Source: Pseudomonas benzenivorans
GTDB taxonomy: Bacteria > Pseudomonadota > Gammaproteobacteria > Pseudomonadales > Pseudomonadaceae
DNA: 64,000 bases
Direction: 5' to 3'
Assembly (NCBI RefSeq): GCF_024397895.1
Contig: NZ_CP073346.1
Coordinates: 4,154,001 to 4,218,000, forward strand
The notes beneath the pieces were generated by a model, which was not told the origin of the DNA, did not search any database, and saw nothing but the letters and a program-made list of their open reading frames with translations. Made by a program: the position numbers and the translations under genes. Below are positions 36,589 through 44,287 of the stretch, in pieces (the first letter of the stretch is position 1; every line of letters begins with the position of its first letter).

Positions 36589-36591
36589 TTG

Positions 36592-37035
36592 TTAGTGGGC
36601 CGGGCAGGGCGTCGCCGGGCGGCTTTCGTCAGGCAGCTCGAAGTCCTCGATCAGCCGGCAAATGGCCTGGCCATCCGGCGCGCACTGGGGTTTTTCGGCC
36701 CATTCGCCGAGGGCGTCGGCCATCACCCGGGCCAGGCGCTGGCATTCGTCGATATGGGCCTGCAAGGCCTGCAGGCGTTCGCCGAGCAGCTCGCGTACCT
36801 CGCCACAGTGCTCGGCGCCGTTATCGGCGCGGGCGAGGATCAGCTGCACGTCCTTGAGGCTGAAGCCCAGGCGCCGGGCGCGGGCCACGAAGCGCAGGCG
36901 CTGCAGGTCGCGGCTCGAGTAGTTCTGGTAGCCGTTGTGCGGCTCGCGGCTGGGGCGCAGCAGGCCCAGGTCGGTGTAGTGGCGCACGGTCTCGGCGCTG
37001 ACTTCGGCGGCTCTGGCCAGTTGGGCGACGCGCAT
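36592..37035 (-). CDS. MerR-family regulator with metal-type cysteines
   Basis: The 147-residue protein has the MerR winged helix (MRVAQLARAAEVSAETVRHYTDLGLLRP), a dimerisation helix beginning near Cys77 and a C-terminal loop with Cys118-X7-Cys126. In the CueR/ZntR subgroup, C-X7-C forms the metal loop and Cys (not Ser) at the residue-77/79 position goes with divalent metals. I infer a soft-metal sensor (Zn/Cd/Pb/Hg or Cu). ATG 37035 has AGGAG upstream. No metal efflux gene is adjacent, which is unusual; the pirin gene follows. Confidence 0.85.
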   Translation of the reverse strand: MRVAQLARAAEVSAETVRHYTDLGLLRPSREPHNGYQNYSSRDLQRLRFVARARRLGFSLKDVQLILARADNGAEHCGEVRELLGERLQALQAHIDECQRLARVMADALGEWAEKPQCAPDGQAICRLIEDFELPDESRPATPCPAH

Positions 37036-37106
37036 GGGCGAACTCCTGAGAAGACGAGGCCGCGCCAGGTTACAACCCCGGTGCGGCCCCGGGGTCAAGC
37101 CCTGGG

Positions 37107-37889
37107 CTACTCGGCGATCTGCAACTTGCGCGCCTCGGTGTAGAAGTAGCGCAGTTTCTCGTACTCGAACGGGCTGTTGAGCTGGCCATAGCGGAAGTTG
37201 GTGGTCGCGCGTTCGTCGACCACCTTGAGCAGCGGGACTTCCGGGTGACTGCTGCTGACCGCGGCGACGTTGAGCAGATTGACGCTGCTGTCGACGTTGA
37301 AGTCCACCACCAGGCCGCCGGTGTCGCGCAGGTTGGAGGGGCCGAGCAGCGGCAGCATCAGGTAGGGACCGCCCGGCAGCCCGTAGAAGCCCAGCGTCTG
37401 GCCGAAGTCCTCGGACTGCTTGGGCAGCCCCATGCGGCTGGCCGGATCCCACAGCCCGGCCACCCCGAGGGTGGTGTTGAACAGCAGGCGTGCGGTGATC
37501 CGCATCGAGCGCTTGCCCTTGAACTGCAGCAGGCTGTTGAACAGGTTGGGGACATCGCCGAGGTTGCTGAAGAAGTTGCTGACCCCGGTCTCCAGCAGGT
37601 CCGGGGTGACGTAGCGGTAGCCGTCCACCAGCGGCAGGAACACCCACTCGTCGAAGCGGTAATTGAAGTGGTAGACCCGGCGGTTCCAGGACTCCAGCGG
37701 GTCATAGACATTCAGTGCGCCGAGGGTCGAGCGCTCGAACTCGCGCTGGTCCAGGCCGGGGTTGAATTCCAGGTGCTGCAGCGGTTCCTTGAAACCGTCG
37801 TCCAGCGCTTCGTGTTGGGCCTGGGCCTGGGCCAGGCCGGCGGTCAGCAGCAGGGCGGTTAGCAGTGCAAGGGCATGAGGCTTAGCCAC
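37107..37889 (-). CDS. mlaA: MlaA/VacJ-family outer-membrane lipid asymmetry protein
   Basis: MlaA removes misplaced phospholipids from the outer leaflet of the outer membrane with porins and MlaC. The 260-residue protein has the family core YDPLESWNRRVYHFNYRFDEWVFLPLVDGYRYVTP and FFSNLGDVPNLFNSLLQ. Its signal sequence (LALLTALLLTAGLAQAQA) has no lipobox cysteine, although MlaA is a lipoprotein in E. coli. The start overlaps the upstream alpha/beta-hydrolase gene by eight bases, so both are likely one operon. Confidence 0.92.
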   Translation of the reverse strand: MAKPHALALLTALLLTAGLAQAQAQHEALDDGFKEPLQHLEFNPGLDQREFERSTLGALNVYDPLESWNRRVYHFNYRFDEWVFLPLVDGYRYVTPDLLETGVSNFFSNLGDVPNLFNSLLQFKGKRSMRITARLLFNTTLGVAGLWDPASRMGLPKQSEDFGQTLGFYGLPGGPYLMLPLLGPSNLRDTGGLVVDFNVDSSVNLLNVAAVSSSHPEVPLLKVVDERATTNFRYGQLNSPFEYEKLRYFYTEARKLQIAE

Positions 37890-39180
37890 GGAAGAACTCC
37901 AGCATGGCGTCGCTGTTGACGCGGTAGTTGAGGTTGCCGCAGTGCCCGCCCAGCGGGTAGACGGTCAGCCGTTCGCCCAGGGTGCGGCGCAGGAAGCCCA
38001 GGTCGCCACGGCCGAGAATCAGGTCGTCGGCGTTGTGCATCACGGCGATCTTGTCGCTGCCTTTCAGGTAGTCCTCCAGGGCGTAAAGGCTGACCTGGTC
38101 GACCATCTGGCTCAGGCTGCCGCCGTCATGGCGGGCCCGCCACATGGGGATCAGCTGTTCGGCGATGTAGCAGTCGAAGTTGCATTGCAGAGCGCGCTTG
38201 AAGTAGGGGGTGAGGCTGGTGCCTTCCCTGATCGGGTGGCCAACCGGGGTGATCAGGCCGCGGCGGTTGATCAGATCCGAGGTGAAGGCGATGTCGGCGG
38301 CCGAGAAGCGGAACACCGCGCCGATCAGCATGGCCATCTGTTCGTCGGACAGCTGTTCCTCGGAGTGCTGGAAGTCGTAGAGCATCGCCTCGTTGAGGTC
38401 GATGTGGCCCTTGGCCTGGAAGTAGCGGGTCAGCTTGCCGAGCATCAGCTCATAGAAGTTGGTGGTGCTGTCGATGCCCTCGACCCGGGTCTGCACCAGG
38501 CGATCGAGATTGCTGATCGAGGTGTAGACGTTGACCGGCGGATTGAGCAGCAGCACGCGCTTGAAGTTGAAGGCGCGACGGGTTTCGTCGAGATGGCTGA
38601 CGAAGGCCGCCTGCAGGGCGCCCAGGCTGTAGCCGGTCAGGTGATACTCGCTGACCTGCAATTGCGGATGCTGGGCGCGCACCGCCTGCATTACCCGGTA
38701 CAGGTCATCGGCATCGTCGCTGGAGAAGCCCGGCGTCGCGGAGCGCGAGGCGGCGGTCATGAAGTCGTAGCTGGTCGGCGAGGACAGCTGCACCACGTGG
38801 TAACCGGCGCCGTAGAACAGCTTCTTCAGGAACTCGCTGTGGTTGCTGGAGTAATGCGCGCCGGTGCCGGCGATGATGAAGATCAGTGGCGCTTCATTCC
38901 CCTGCTGGGCCAGGCGATAGCCCAGCTTGGTCACCGACCAGAAGTTCTCCGGCACCTCGAACTCGCGCTCCGGGCGCAGCCGGACCTTGTAGTCGGCCTG
39001 GTCGATGTCGCCGTTGGCCGGCAGGCTCGGGCGCAGCTCCGGCGGCGTGGTGACGATGGTCGCTTCGAAGGGGTTGCTCAGCGGATAGCCGTAGCTGCGC
39101 GGATCGACGTCGGCGGCCCACAAGGGCGCAGCGAGGAGCAGGCCGCCGAGCAGGACGGCGAGACGCGGGAAGAACGGCAT
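37882..39180 (-). CDS. Secreted alpha/beta-hydrolase-fold protein coupled to mlaA
   Basis: The 432-residue protein has a signal peptide (cleavage after WAA, residue ~23) and an alpha/beta-hydrolase core: oxyanion region FIIAGTGAHYSS, nucleophile elbow LTGYSLGALQA (GYSLG), and a late HNADDLILG and GGHCGNLN that could supply Asp and His. It is conserved beside mlaA in pseudomonads; some databases call it a serine/threonine kinase, which the sequence does not support. A lipid- or ester-directed periplasmic hydrolase acting with MlaA is my inference. Confidence 0.82.
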   Translation of the reverse strand: MPFFPRLAVLLGGLLLAAPLWAADVDPRSYGYPLSNPFEATIVTTPPELRPSLPANGDIDQADYKVRLRPEREFEVPENFWSVTKLGYRLAQQGNEAPLIFIIAGTGAHYSSNHSEFLKKLFYGAGYHVVQLSSPTSYDFMTAASRSATPGFSSDDADDLYRVMQAVRAQHPQLQVSEYHLTGYSLGALQAAFVSHLDETRRAFNFKRVLLLNPPVNVYTSISNLDRLVQTRVEGIDSTTNFYELMLGKLTRYFQAKGHIDLNEAMLYDFQHSEEQLSDEQMAMLIGAVFRFSAADIAFTSDLINRRGLITPVGHPIREGTSLTPYFKRALQCNFDCYIAEQLIPMWRARHDGGSLSQMVDQVSLYALEDYLKGSDKIAVMHNADDLILGRGDLGFLRRTLGERLTVYPLGGHCGNLNYRVNSDAMLEFFRG

Positions 39181-39255
39181 GGTTGAGTTCCTGTGAGGGA
39201 GAACGCGCTAGATGAACACGGCCTGTATGACAACGCGAAACCGCTAGAGTGCCGG

Positions 39256-39744
39256 TCAGGCCGATTTTTCCGCCAGTGCCTGCAGCGCCGCGCCTGTCAG
39301 GCGATAGGGCGTCCACTCATCCATCGGCGTGGCGCCGAGGCGCTGGTAGAAGCCGATCGCCGGTTCGTTCCAGTCCAGCACGCCCCACTCCAGGCGGCCG
39401 CAGCCGCGTTCCAGCGCCAGGGCCGCCAGGCGGGTGAGCAAGGCCTTGCCCAGGCCGGCGCCGCGTGCGGCGGGGCGTACGTAGAGGTCCTCGAGGTAGA
39501 GGCCGGGCTTGCCGAGGAAGGTCGAGAAATTGTGGAAGAACAGCGCGAAGCCGGCGGCTTCGCCGTCCACCTCACCGATCAGCACCTCGGCGTACGGGCG
39601 CGGACCGAACAGGTGCTCGGTCAGTTGCGCCGGGGTGGCGACCGCCTGGTCGCCAAGCTTCTCGTAGTCGGCCAGTTCGCCAATCAGGGCCAGGATCAGG
39701 TCGACGTCTTCGGGGCGGGCGGGGCGGATATGCAGGCGGGACAT
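39256..39744 (-). CDS. GNAT-family N-acetyltransferase
   Basis: The 162-residue protein is a single GNAT domain with an N-terminal IRPARPEDVDLILALI, the central LYLEDLYVRPAARGAGLGKALL (acetyl-CoA binding loop, RGAGLG) and the C-terminal NEPAIGFYQRLGA. It resembles the diamine/thialysine N-acetyltransferase-like group. I start it at ATG 39744 because AAGGAAC precedes it; a long in-frame upstream extension has no family match. Substrate unknown. Confidence 0.88.
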   Translation of the reverse strand: MSRLHIRPARPEDVDLILALIGELADYEKLGDQAVATPAQLTEHLFGPRPYAEVLIGEVDGEAAGFALFFHNFSTFLGKPGLYLEDLYVRPAARGAGLGKALLTRLAALALERGCGRLEWGVLDWNEPAIGFYQRLGATPMDEWTPYRLTGAALQALAEKSA

Positions 39745-39978
39745 CAGCGTTCCTTGTGATGGTCGAATGGGCAGAGCATGACGCCTGGCGACTGGTTTCG
39801 GCAACCTCGGCGAGCGGGCTTGGCGTCGATCGGCCGCGCATGGGCCGGAGGCCCTGCACCATGGCCTGTAGCTGAGTTTGACAAGGCTCGGCGCGCAGCT
39901 AATTTGTAGGACGCGGAGCAAGGAAGTCCCGCGGCGGTCAGCGATGACCGACATCTCACTTACAGGGAGTTTTAGACG

Positions 39979-40302
39979 ATGAATACACGCTATTTCGCTT
40001 CGTTGCTGCTGGCCGCGCTGGCCGCCGCCTCCATCTCCGTCTCCGCCGCCGAACCGGCAAAAGCGACGCCGGCCAAGCCCGACGCGGTGCAGGTCGCGGC
40101 GGTTGCCAAGGTCAATCTCAATACCGCCGATGCGCCGACCCTGGAGCGCGAGCTCAACGGCGTCGGTGAGGTGAAGGCCCAGGCCATCGTCGAGTACCGC
40201 GATGCCAATGGCCCGTTCGCCTCGGTCGATGAGCTGCTGGAGGTCAAGGGCATCGGCCAGGCCATTCTGGAGAAGAACCGCGACAAGCTCAGCGTCAACT
40301 GA
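39979..40302 (+). CDS. ComEA-like helix-hairpin-helix protein
   Basis: The 107-residue protein has a signal peptide (cleavage after VSA, residue ~23) and a C-terminal double helix-hairpin-helix domain (about 45-107, [30 protein letters not shown] and [12 protein letters not shown]). ComEA proteins bind DNA in the periplasm during natural uptake; in Pseudomonas the short form is common and its role in transformation is not settled. A strong terminator follows. Confidence 0.9.
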   Translation: MNTRYFASLLLAALAAASISVSAAEPAKATPAKPDAVQVAAVAKVNLNTADAPTLERELNGVGEVKAQAIVEYRDANGPFASVDELLEVKGIGQAILEKNRDKLSVN

Positions 40303-40320
40303 GGCTCGCCGAGGGGCCTA

Positions 40321-40350
40321 CAGGCCGGTCAATGACCGGCCTGTTTCATT
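40321..40350 (+). terminator. Rho-independent terminator after the ComEA-like gene
   Basis: CAGGCCGGTCA and TGACCGGCCTG form an 11-bp inverted repeat (40321-40343) followed by TTTCATTT, 18 bases after the stop codon. Confidence 0.8.
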
Positions 40351-40746
40351 TCTGCGGGGCTAAAGCGCGTCCGGCAGCCATCTCCGGCCTGGCCCTCCAT
40401 GGGGCGGGTCAGCGCGGCCAGCTCCGTGGGGTCTCCAGCGGCGAACTTGGTGGGCGTACAAGGCCAAATTTTTTGGGGGCATGTTGCCTGATTATTTTGT
40501 GAATGGCGCTCGCTTGGGTTGATGCAGAATGTCGCTGTCATCGGGCGTGATGCACGGGGTTGATGGACGCTCACCGGGCGTGAGAATCGACGAACGCCAC
40601 GGCCCGTAGGCTGTGGACCCGGTTCGCCGCCCGTTCACCGGCGCCGACCGATTGCGCCGCCATTCCTCGTTCGCGCTTGCCCGGGGCGTTTCAGTCCTGT
40701 TTTTTCTCAACGAGTCAGTCCTTTAGAGCCGGGGAAGCATCCACTT
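40351..40746. promoter_or_regulatory. Intergenic region with two operator-like repeats before the MFS gene
   Basis: I see no convincing gene in this ~400-base gap. It holds two copies of TCAYCGGGCGTGA, at 40538-40550 and 40571-40583, start-to-start distance 33 bases (about three helical turns). Each is an imperfect palindrome; the second lies in CTCAC-CGGGC-GTGAG. They sit 164-209 bases upstream of the MFS start and look like a tandem operator for an unknown regulator. Confidence 0.5.
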
Positions 40747-42051
40747 ATGTACACCGCCGTCAAAGCCGCTTGGGCGCTCCTGATGAGCATGGGGCTGCTC
40801 ATGCTGGGCAATGGTTTGCAAGGTTCGCTCATCGGCTTGCGCGCGACGCTGGAGGGGTTTTCCACTCAGTTCGCCGGGGTGCTGATGTCTGGCTACTTCG
40901 TGGGTTTTCTGCTGGGTTCGACCCTGACCCCCAGGGTAGTCTCCCAGGTCGGGCATGTGCGGGTGTTCGCGGCGCTGGCCTCGCTGGCCTCGACTGTGGT
41001 TTTGCTCCACCCGGTTTTCGTGGACCCGACGCTCTGGTTCGTCATGCGGGTGATCTCCGGGTTCTGCATGGCGGGCCTGTACATCGTCGCGGAAAGCTGG
41101 CTCAACGACCTGGCCACCAACAAGACGCGCGGCCAATTATTGTCGCTGTACATGGTCATCATGATCGGCGGCATGGCCAGCGGCCAGTTGCTGCTCAATG
41201 TGGCCGACCCGGGCGGCTTCAAGCTGTTTATTCTGATTTCGGTGCTGCTGTCCTTCGCGCTGTTGCCGGTTCTGCTCAGCGTCGCCCCGGCGCCAAGTTT
41301 TGCTTCACCGACGCCGATGGGATTGCGCCAGCTCTACCTCAGCTCACCGCTCGGCGTGACCGGCTGCATGGCGGTGGGGCTGTCCAATGGCGCAGTGGTG
41401 GGCATGGGGGTGATCTATGCGGAGCTGATCGGCTTTCCGCTTGCGGACATCTCCATATTCATGGGGTTGATCCTGCTGGGCAGCGTGGTGCTGCAATGGC
41501 CCATTGGCCACCTGTCCGACAAGTACGATCGCCGCTGGGTGATTCTCGCGGTCACCCTGCTGGCTGCCGTGATGGCGCTGGCGGCAGTACCGGCGGCACA
41601 GATATCGGCCAACGCCTTGCTCGTGGTGGCATTCCTGTTCGGCGGCTTGTCCTTTCCCATGTATTCGCTGTGCGTGTCCCATACCAACGACAACCTCGAG
41701 CCGAAGCAGATGGTTTCGGCCAGCAGCAGCCTGGTCCTCGCCGTGGGCCTAGGGGCCGCCCTGGGCCCCTCGACCGCGGCGGCAGTCATGGGCCTGATTG
41801 GCCCCAATGGCCTGTTCTGGTTTCTCGCCGTGGTGCATGCCGGGGTGGGTGTATTCGCCCTCTATCGCATGACTCGACGCGCGGCGGTGCCGCTTGAGGA
41901 TCAGGGCCATTGCGTGGCGATCCCGCCGGCGGCCTCCCCGGTGGCCATGGCCATGGTTCAAGAGGCCTCCGGTGGCCATGCGCAGGGGCAGGCGGATGAG
42001 GCGGGCGTTGCGGAGCCGGCGGCAGCCGGCGCGGTCGAGAGCAAAGTCTAG
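40747..42051 (+). CDS. MFS transporter, YcaD-like
   Basis: The 434-residue protein has twelve predicted membrane helices in two halves, with the MFS loop motif after helix 2 degenerate (TPRVVSQVGHVRVF) and after helix 8 well kept (GHLSDKYDRRWV). The N-terminal part (MGLLMLGNGLQGSLIGLRA, VAESWLNDLATNKTRGQLL) is typical of the YcaD-like subgroup. The last ~40 residues are a hydrophilic tail. Its TAG stop (42049-42051) lies inside the target duplication of the adjoining IS element. Substrate unknown. Confidence 0.9.
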   Translation: MYTAVKAAWALLMSMGLLMLGNGLQGSLIGLRATLEGFSTQFAGVLMSGYFVGFLLGSTLTPRVVSQVGHVRVFAALASLASTVVLLHPVFVDPTLWFVMRVISGFCMAGLYIVAESWLNDLATNKTRGQLLSLYMVIMIGGMASGQLLLNVADPGGFKLFILISVLLSFALLPVLLSVAPAPSFASPTPMGLRQLYLSSPLGVTGCMAVGLSNGAVVGMGVIYAELIGFPLADISIFMGLILLGSVVLQWPIGHLSDKYDRRWVILAVTLLAAVMALAAVPAAQISANALLVVAFLFGGLSFPMYSLCVSHTNDNLEPKQMVSASSSLVLAVGLGAALGPSTAAAVMGLIGPNGLFWFLAVVHAGVGVFALYRMTRRAAVPLEDQGHCVAIPPAASPVAMAMVQEASGGHAQGQADEAGVAEPAAAGAVESKV

Positions 42052-42052
42052 G

Positions 42053-43067
42053 TGTGATCTCTCAGTAGGTTGTTCATCCGGGGCATTCCCGGAATTCTGG
42101 AAGTGCGACCAACCTAGCCTTCCAGAAGCCCCGGATGAACCTGCATAAACATGCCCGTCTTACCCCTCGCGGTCGAGCCCTTTTGGTTCGGCGCATCCAC
42201 CATGGCCTGAGGGTCGAGGAAGCTGCCCAGGCAGCCGGCGTGAGCGTGCGAACCGCCTACAAATGGTTGCGGCGCTTTCGCGAGGAAGGCGAAGCGGGAT
42301 TGATGGATCGCTCGTCACGTCCGCAACACTGCCCGCATGCCACACCCGATACCGTGGTCGAGCGTCTGATCGAACATCGGCGATGCCGCAAGACCTACCG
42401 GCAAATCGCCGGAGAATTGGGCTTGGCCGTCAGCACCGTGGCTCGCCGCCTGCGGCGGGCCGGCTTTCATCGACTGGCTGAGTTGGAGCCGGCGCCACCG
42501 GTGGTTCGCTACGAATACCCGACACCCGGAGATCTGCTGCATCTGGATATCAAGAAGCTGGGCCGTTTCTGGAGAGCAGGCCATCGGGTCACCGGCGACC
42601 GCCAGCAGAGCTCCGACGGCGCGGGCTGGGAATTCGTCCACGTGGCCATCGACGATGCCAGTCGCATCGCCTTCAGCAGTTTGCATCCCGATGAGCGTGG
42701 TCGCAGTGCTTGCCAAGCCTTGCTCCAGGCCCTGCGCTACTACCGCGGCCTGGGCATCCGCTGCACCCGCACCATGACCGACAACGGCAGCTGCTATCGC
42801 TCTCGCAGGTTTCGGCGCCTGGTCAGGCGATTGGGGCTGCGCCATCTGCGCACCAGGCCTTACACGCCACGCACCAACGGCAAGGCCGAGCGCTTCATCC
42901 AGACCAGTCTGCGCGAGTGGGCTTATGCCCGTAGCTATGAAAGTTCGGCACAGCGAGCACAGCACCTGACGCCCTGGCTGCATCACTCGGCCGCACGCCA
43001 GCCTCGGTTACCAACCACCAATCAGTCGCGCTCCACTGCCACTGAACAACGTACTGGGTTTACACAG
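42053..43067 (+). mobile_element. IS481-family insertion sequence, transposase damaged
   Basis: The element is about 1015 bp. Its ends begin TGTG and share CAGTA-x-GTTGTTCA; 18 of the first 24 bases match between left (42053-42076) and inverted right (43043-43066) ends. The 5-base target duplication CTAGG is at 42048-42052 and 43068-43072, which leaves one unpaired base at the right end. It is inserted exactly at the MFS stop codon, between convergent MFS and yeiH-like genes. A single transposase frame fills it, as in IS481, but its 3' part is frameshifted. Confidence 0.85.
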
Positions 43068-43071
43068 CTAG
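42135..43071 (+). pseudogene. IS481-family transposase with C-terminal frameshift
   Basis: The protein has an N-terminal helix-turn-helix (RRIHHGLRVEEAAQAAGVSVRTAYKWLRRF) and a DDE integrase core: Asp in LLHLDIKKLG, Asp in MTDNGSCYRS and Glu in NGKAERFIQT. After codon 284 (LTPWLHH, ~42986) the frame is lost. Continuing one frame over from 42988 gives RPHASLGYQPPISR ... LNNVLGLHS and TAG at 43069-43071, the normal IS481 ending. The missing YNWH codons fit an 11-nt deletion. The uncorrected frame runs on to 43277, antisense into the neighbouring gene. The enzyme is probably inactive or impaired. Confidence 0.85.
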
Positions 43072-43088
43072 GGCAGTCAGTCCCGCGG

Positions 43089-44189
43089 TTACAGGTGCGT
43101 GGCCACCTGCATAATGCCGGCGCCGCCCAGGACCAGCCAGGCGAACAGCAGCGCTGCCAGCAGCAGTGGCTTGATGCCGGCGCGACGAATTGCCGACACA
43201 TGGGTGGTCAGGCCGAGAGCGGCCATCGCCATGGCCAGGAGAAACAGGTCCAGTTGGCGGATCATTGTCACTACTGACTCGGGCAGCATCGCCAGCGAGT
43301 TCAGGCCGGCCACCAGCACAAAGCAGTAGGCGAACCAGGGGGTGCAGATCTTGGTCTTGGCTTCTCCGGCGCAGGCCTGGGTGGAGGTCTTTTGCTTGGC
43401 CAGATAGATGGACAGGATGACCAGAAACGGTGCCAGGAGCATCACCCGGATCATCTTGGCGATGACGGCCGTATCGGCGGCTTCCGGGCCGATGGCGCGG
43501 CCCGCCGCCACCACCTGGGCGACCTCGTGAATGGTGGCGCCGGTGAAGATGCCGAACTCAGCAGCCCCGCCCGGAATGAACTGCCAGCTCTGGTTGAGCT
43601 GATACAGTGCCGGATAGAGGAACATGGCCAGGGTGCCGAACACCACCACGGTGGAAACGGCCACCGTGACCTGCTCGGCTCGGGCGCGCACCACCGGTTC
43701 TGTCGCCATGACCGCCGCGGCGCCGCAGATCGAGCTGCCGGCGCCGATCAGGATGGTAGTGGTACGGTCGAGCTTGAACAGCCGCGTGCCGGCGAACCAG
43801 GCGAGGACGAAGGTCGAGCCGAGTACCAGGGCGTCGACCAGCACGCCGGCGACGCCAACCTGGGCGATGTCCTGAAAGGTCAGCTGAAAGCCGTAGAGGA
43901 TGATGCCCAGGCGCAGCAGTTTCTGCTTGGCGAAGGTCACTCCTGCCCCGCTGTGTTCTGCTGTACGCGGATACAGGGTATTGCCGATCAGCATGCCCAG
44001 CACGATGGCCAGGGTCAGGGCGCTCAGGCCATTGTGGCGAAACCAGTCGGTGTTGCTCAGGGTCACCGCCAGCGCGGCGATGGCGCCGCTGAACAGCAGG
44101 CCCGGAACCAGGGTCTCCAGGCGCCGAGCGATTGGCTGCAGCAGGCCAACACAGGGGTTGCTCAGGCGTTTGGTTTTCAGGAGAGACAT
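43089..44189 (-). CDS. yeiH: YeiH-family membrane transporter (putative sulfate exporter)
   Basis: The 366-residue protein has about ten membrane helices and the family motifs LTLAIVLGMLIGNTLYP, LRLGIILYGFQLTFQDI and ILIGAGSSICGAAAVMATEPV. YeiH (UPF0324) proteins are annotated as putative sulfate exporters; real substrate unproven. It is transcribed away from the YeiE-like LysR gene, as in E. coli, which supports both assignments. Its 3' end lies 21 bases from the IS element. Confidence 0.9.
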   Translation of the reverse strand: MSLLKTKRLSNPCVGLLQPIARRLETLVPGLLFSGAIAALAVTLSNTDWFRHNGLSALTLAIVLGMLIGNTLYPRTAEHSGAGVTFAKQKLLRLGIILYGFQLTFQDIAQVGVAGVLVDALVLGSTFVLAWFAGTRLFKLDRTTTILIGAGSSICGAAAVMATEPVVRARAEQVTVAVSTVVVFGTLAMFLYPALYQLNQSWQFIPGGAAEFGIFTGATIHEVAQVVAAGRAIGPEAADTAVIAKMIRVMLLAPFLVILSIYLAKQKTSTQACAGEAKTKICTPWFAYCFVLVAGLNSLAMLPESVVTMIRQLDLFLLAMAMAALGLTTHVSAIRRAGIKPLLLAALLFAWLVLGGAGIMQVATHL

Positions 44190-44287
44190 GGCATCGGGTT
44201 CCTTGCGTGGTCCCGAGCCAAATTAAGCGTATTGTGATCAACCTAAAAACAGATTATATGCATATAACCAACCTGTCTAAGTGGTAA
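44190..44287. promoter_or_regulatory. Divergent yeiH-yeiE control region with LysR-type palindrome
   Basis: The 98-base gap between the divergent genes is AT-rich and contains the perfect 14-base palindrome TTATATGCATATAA at 44254-44267, 20 bases before the regulator start. It includes a T-N11-A pattern typical of LysR-type binding sites and is the likely operator for the YeiE-like protein. Confidence 0.6.

Noticed and set aside
37882..39180. Serine/threonine kinase label sometimes given to the mlaA neighbour
   Set aside because: No kinase motifs (no glycine loop, HRD or DFG) are visible; a signal peptide and GYSLG elbow point to a secreted hydrolase.
40329..40574. 81-codon minus-strand frame beside the MFS gene
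   Set aside because: It overlaps the ComEA terminator and the operator-like repeats, has unusual composition with no domain, and lacks a good ribosome site.
42988..43277. Extended C-terminus of the IS transposase running into the yeiH-like gene
   Set aside because: The residues after codon 284 have no transposase character, while the neighbouring frame gives the conserved IS481 ending. The extension is a frameshift product, antisense to yeiH.
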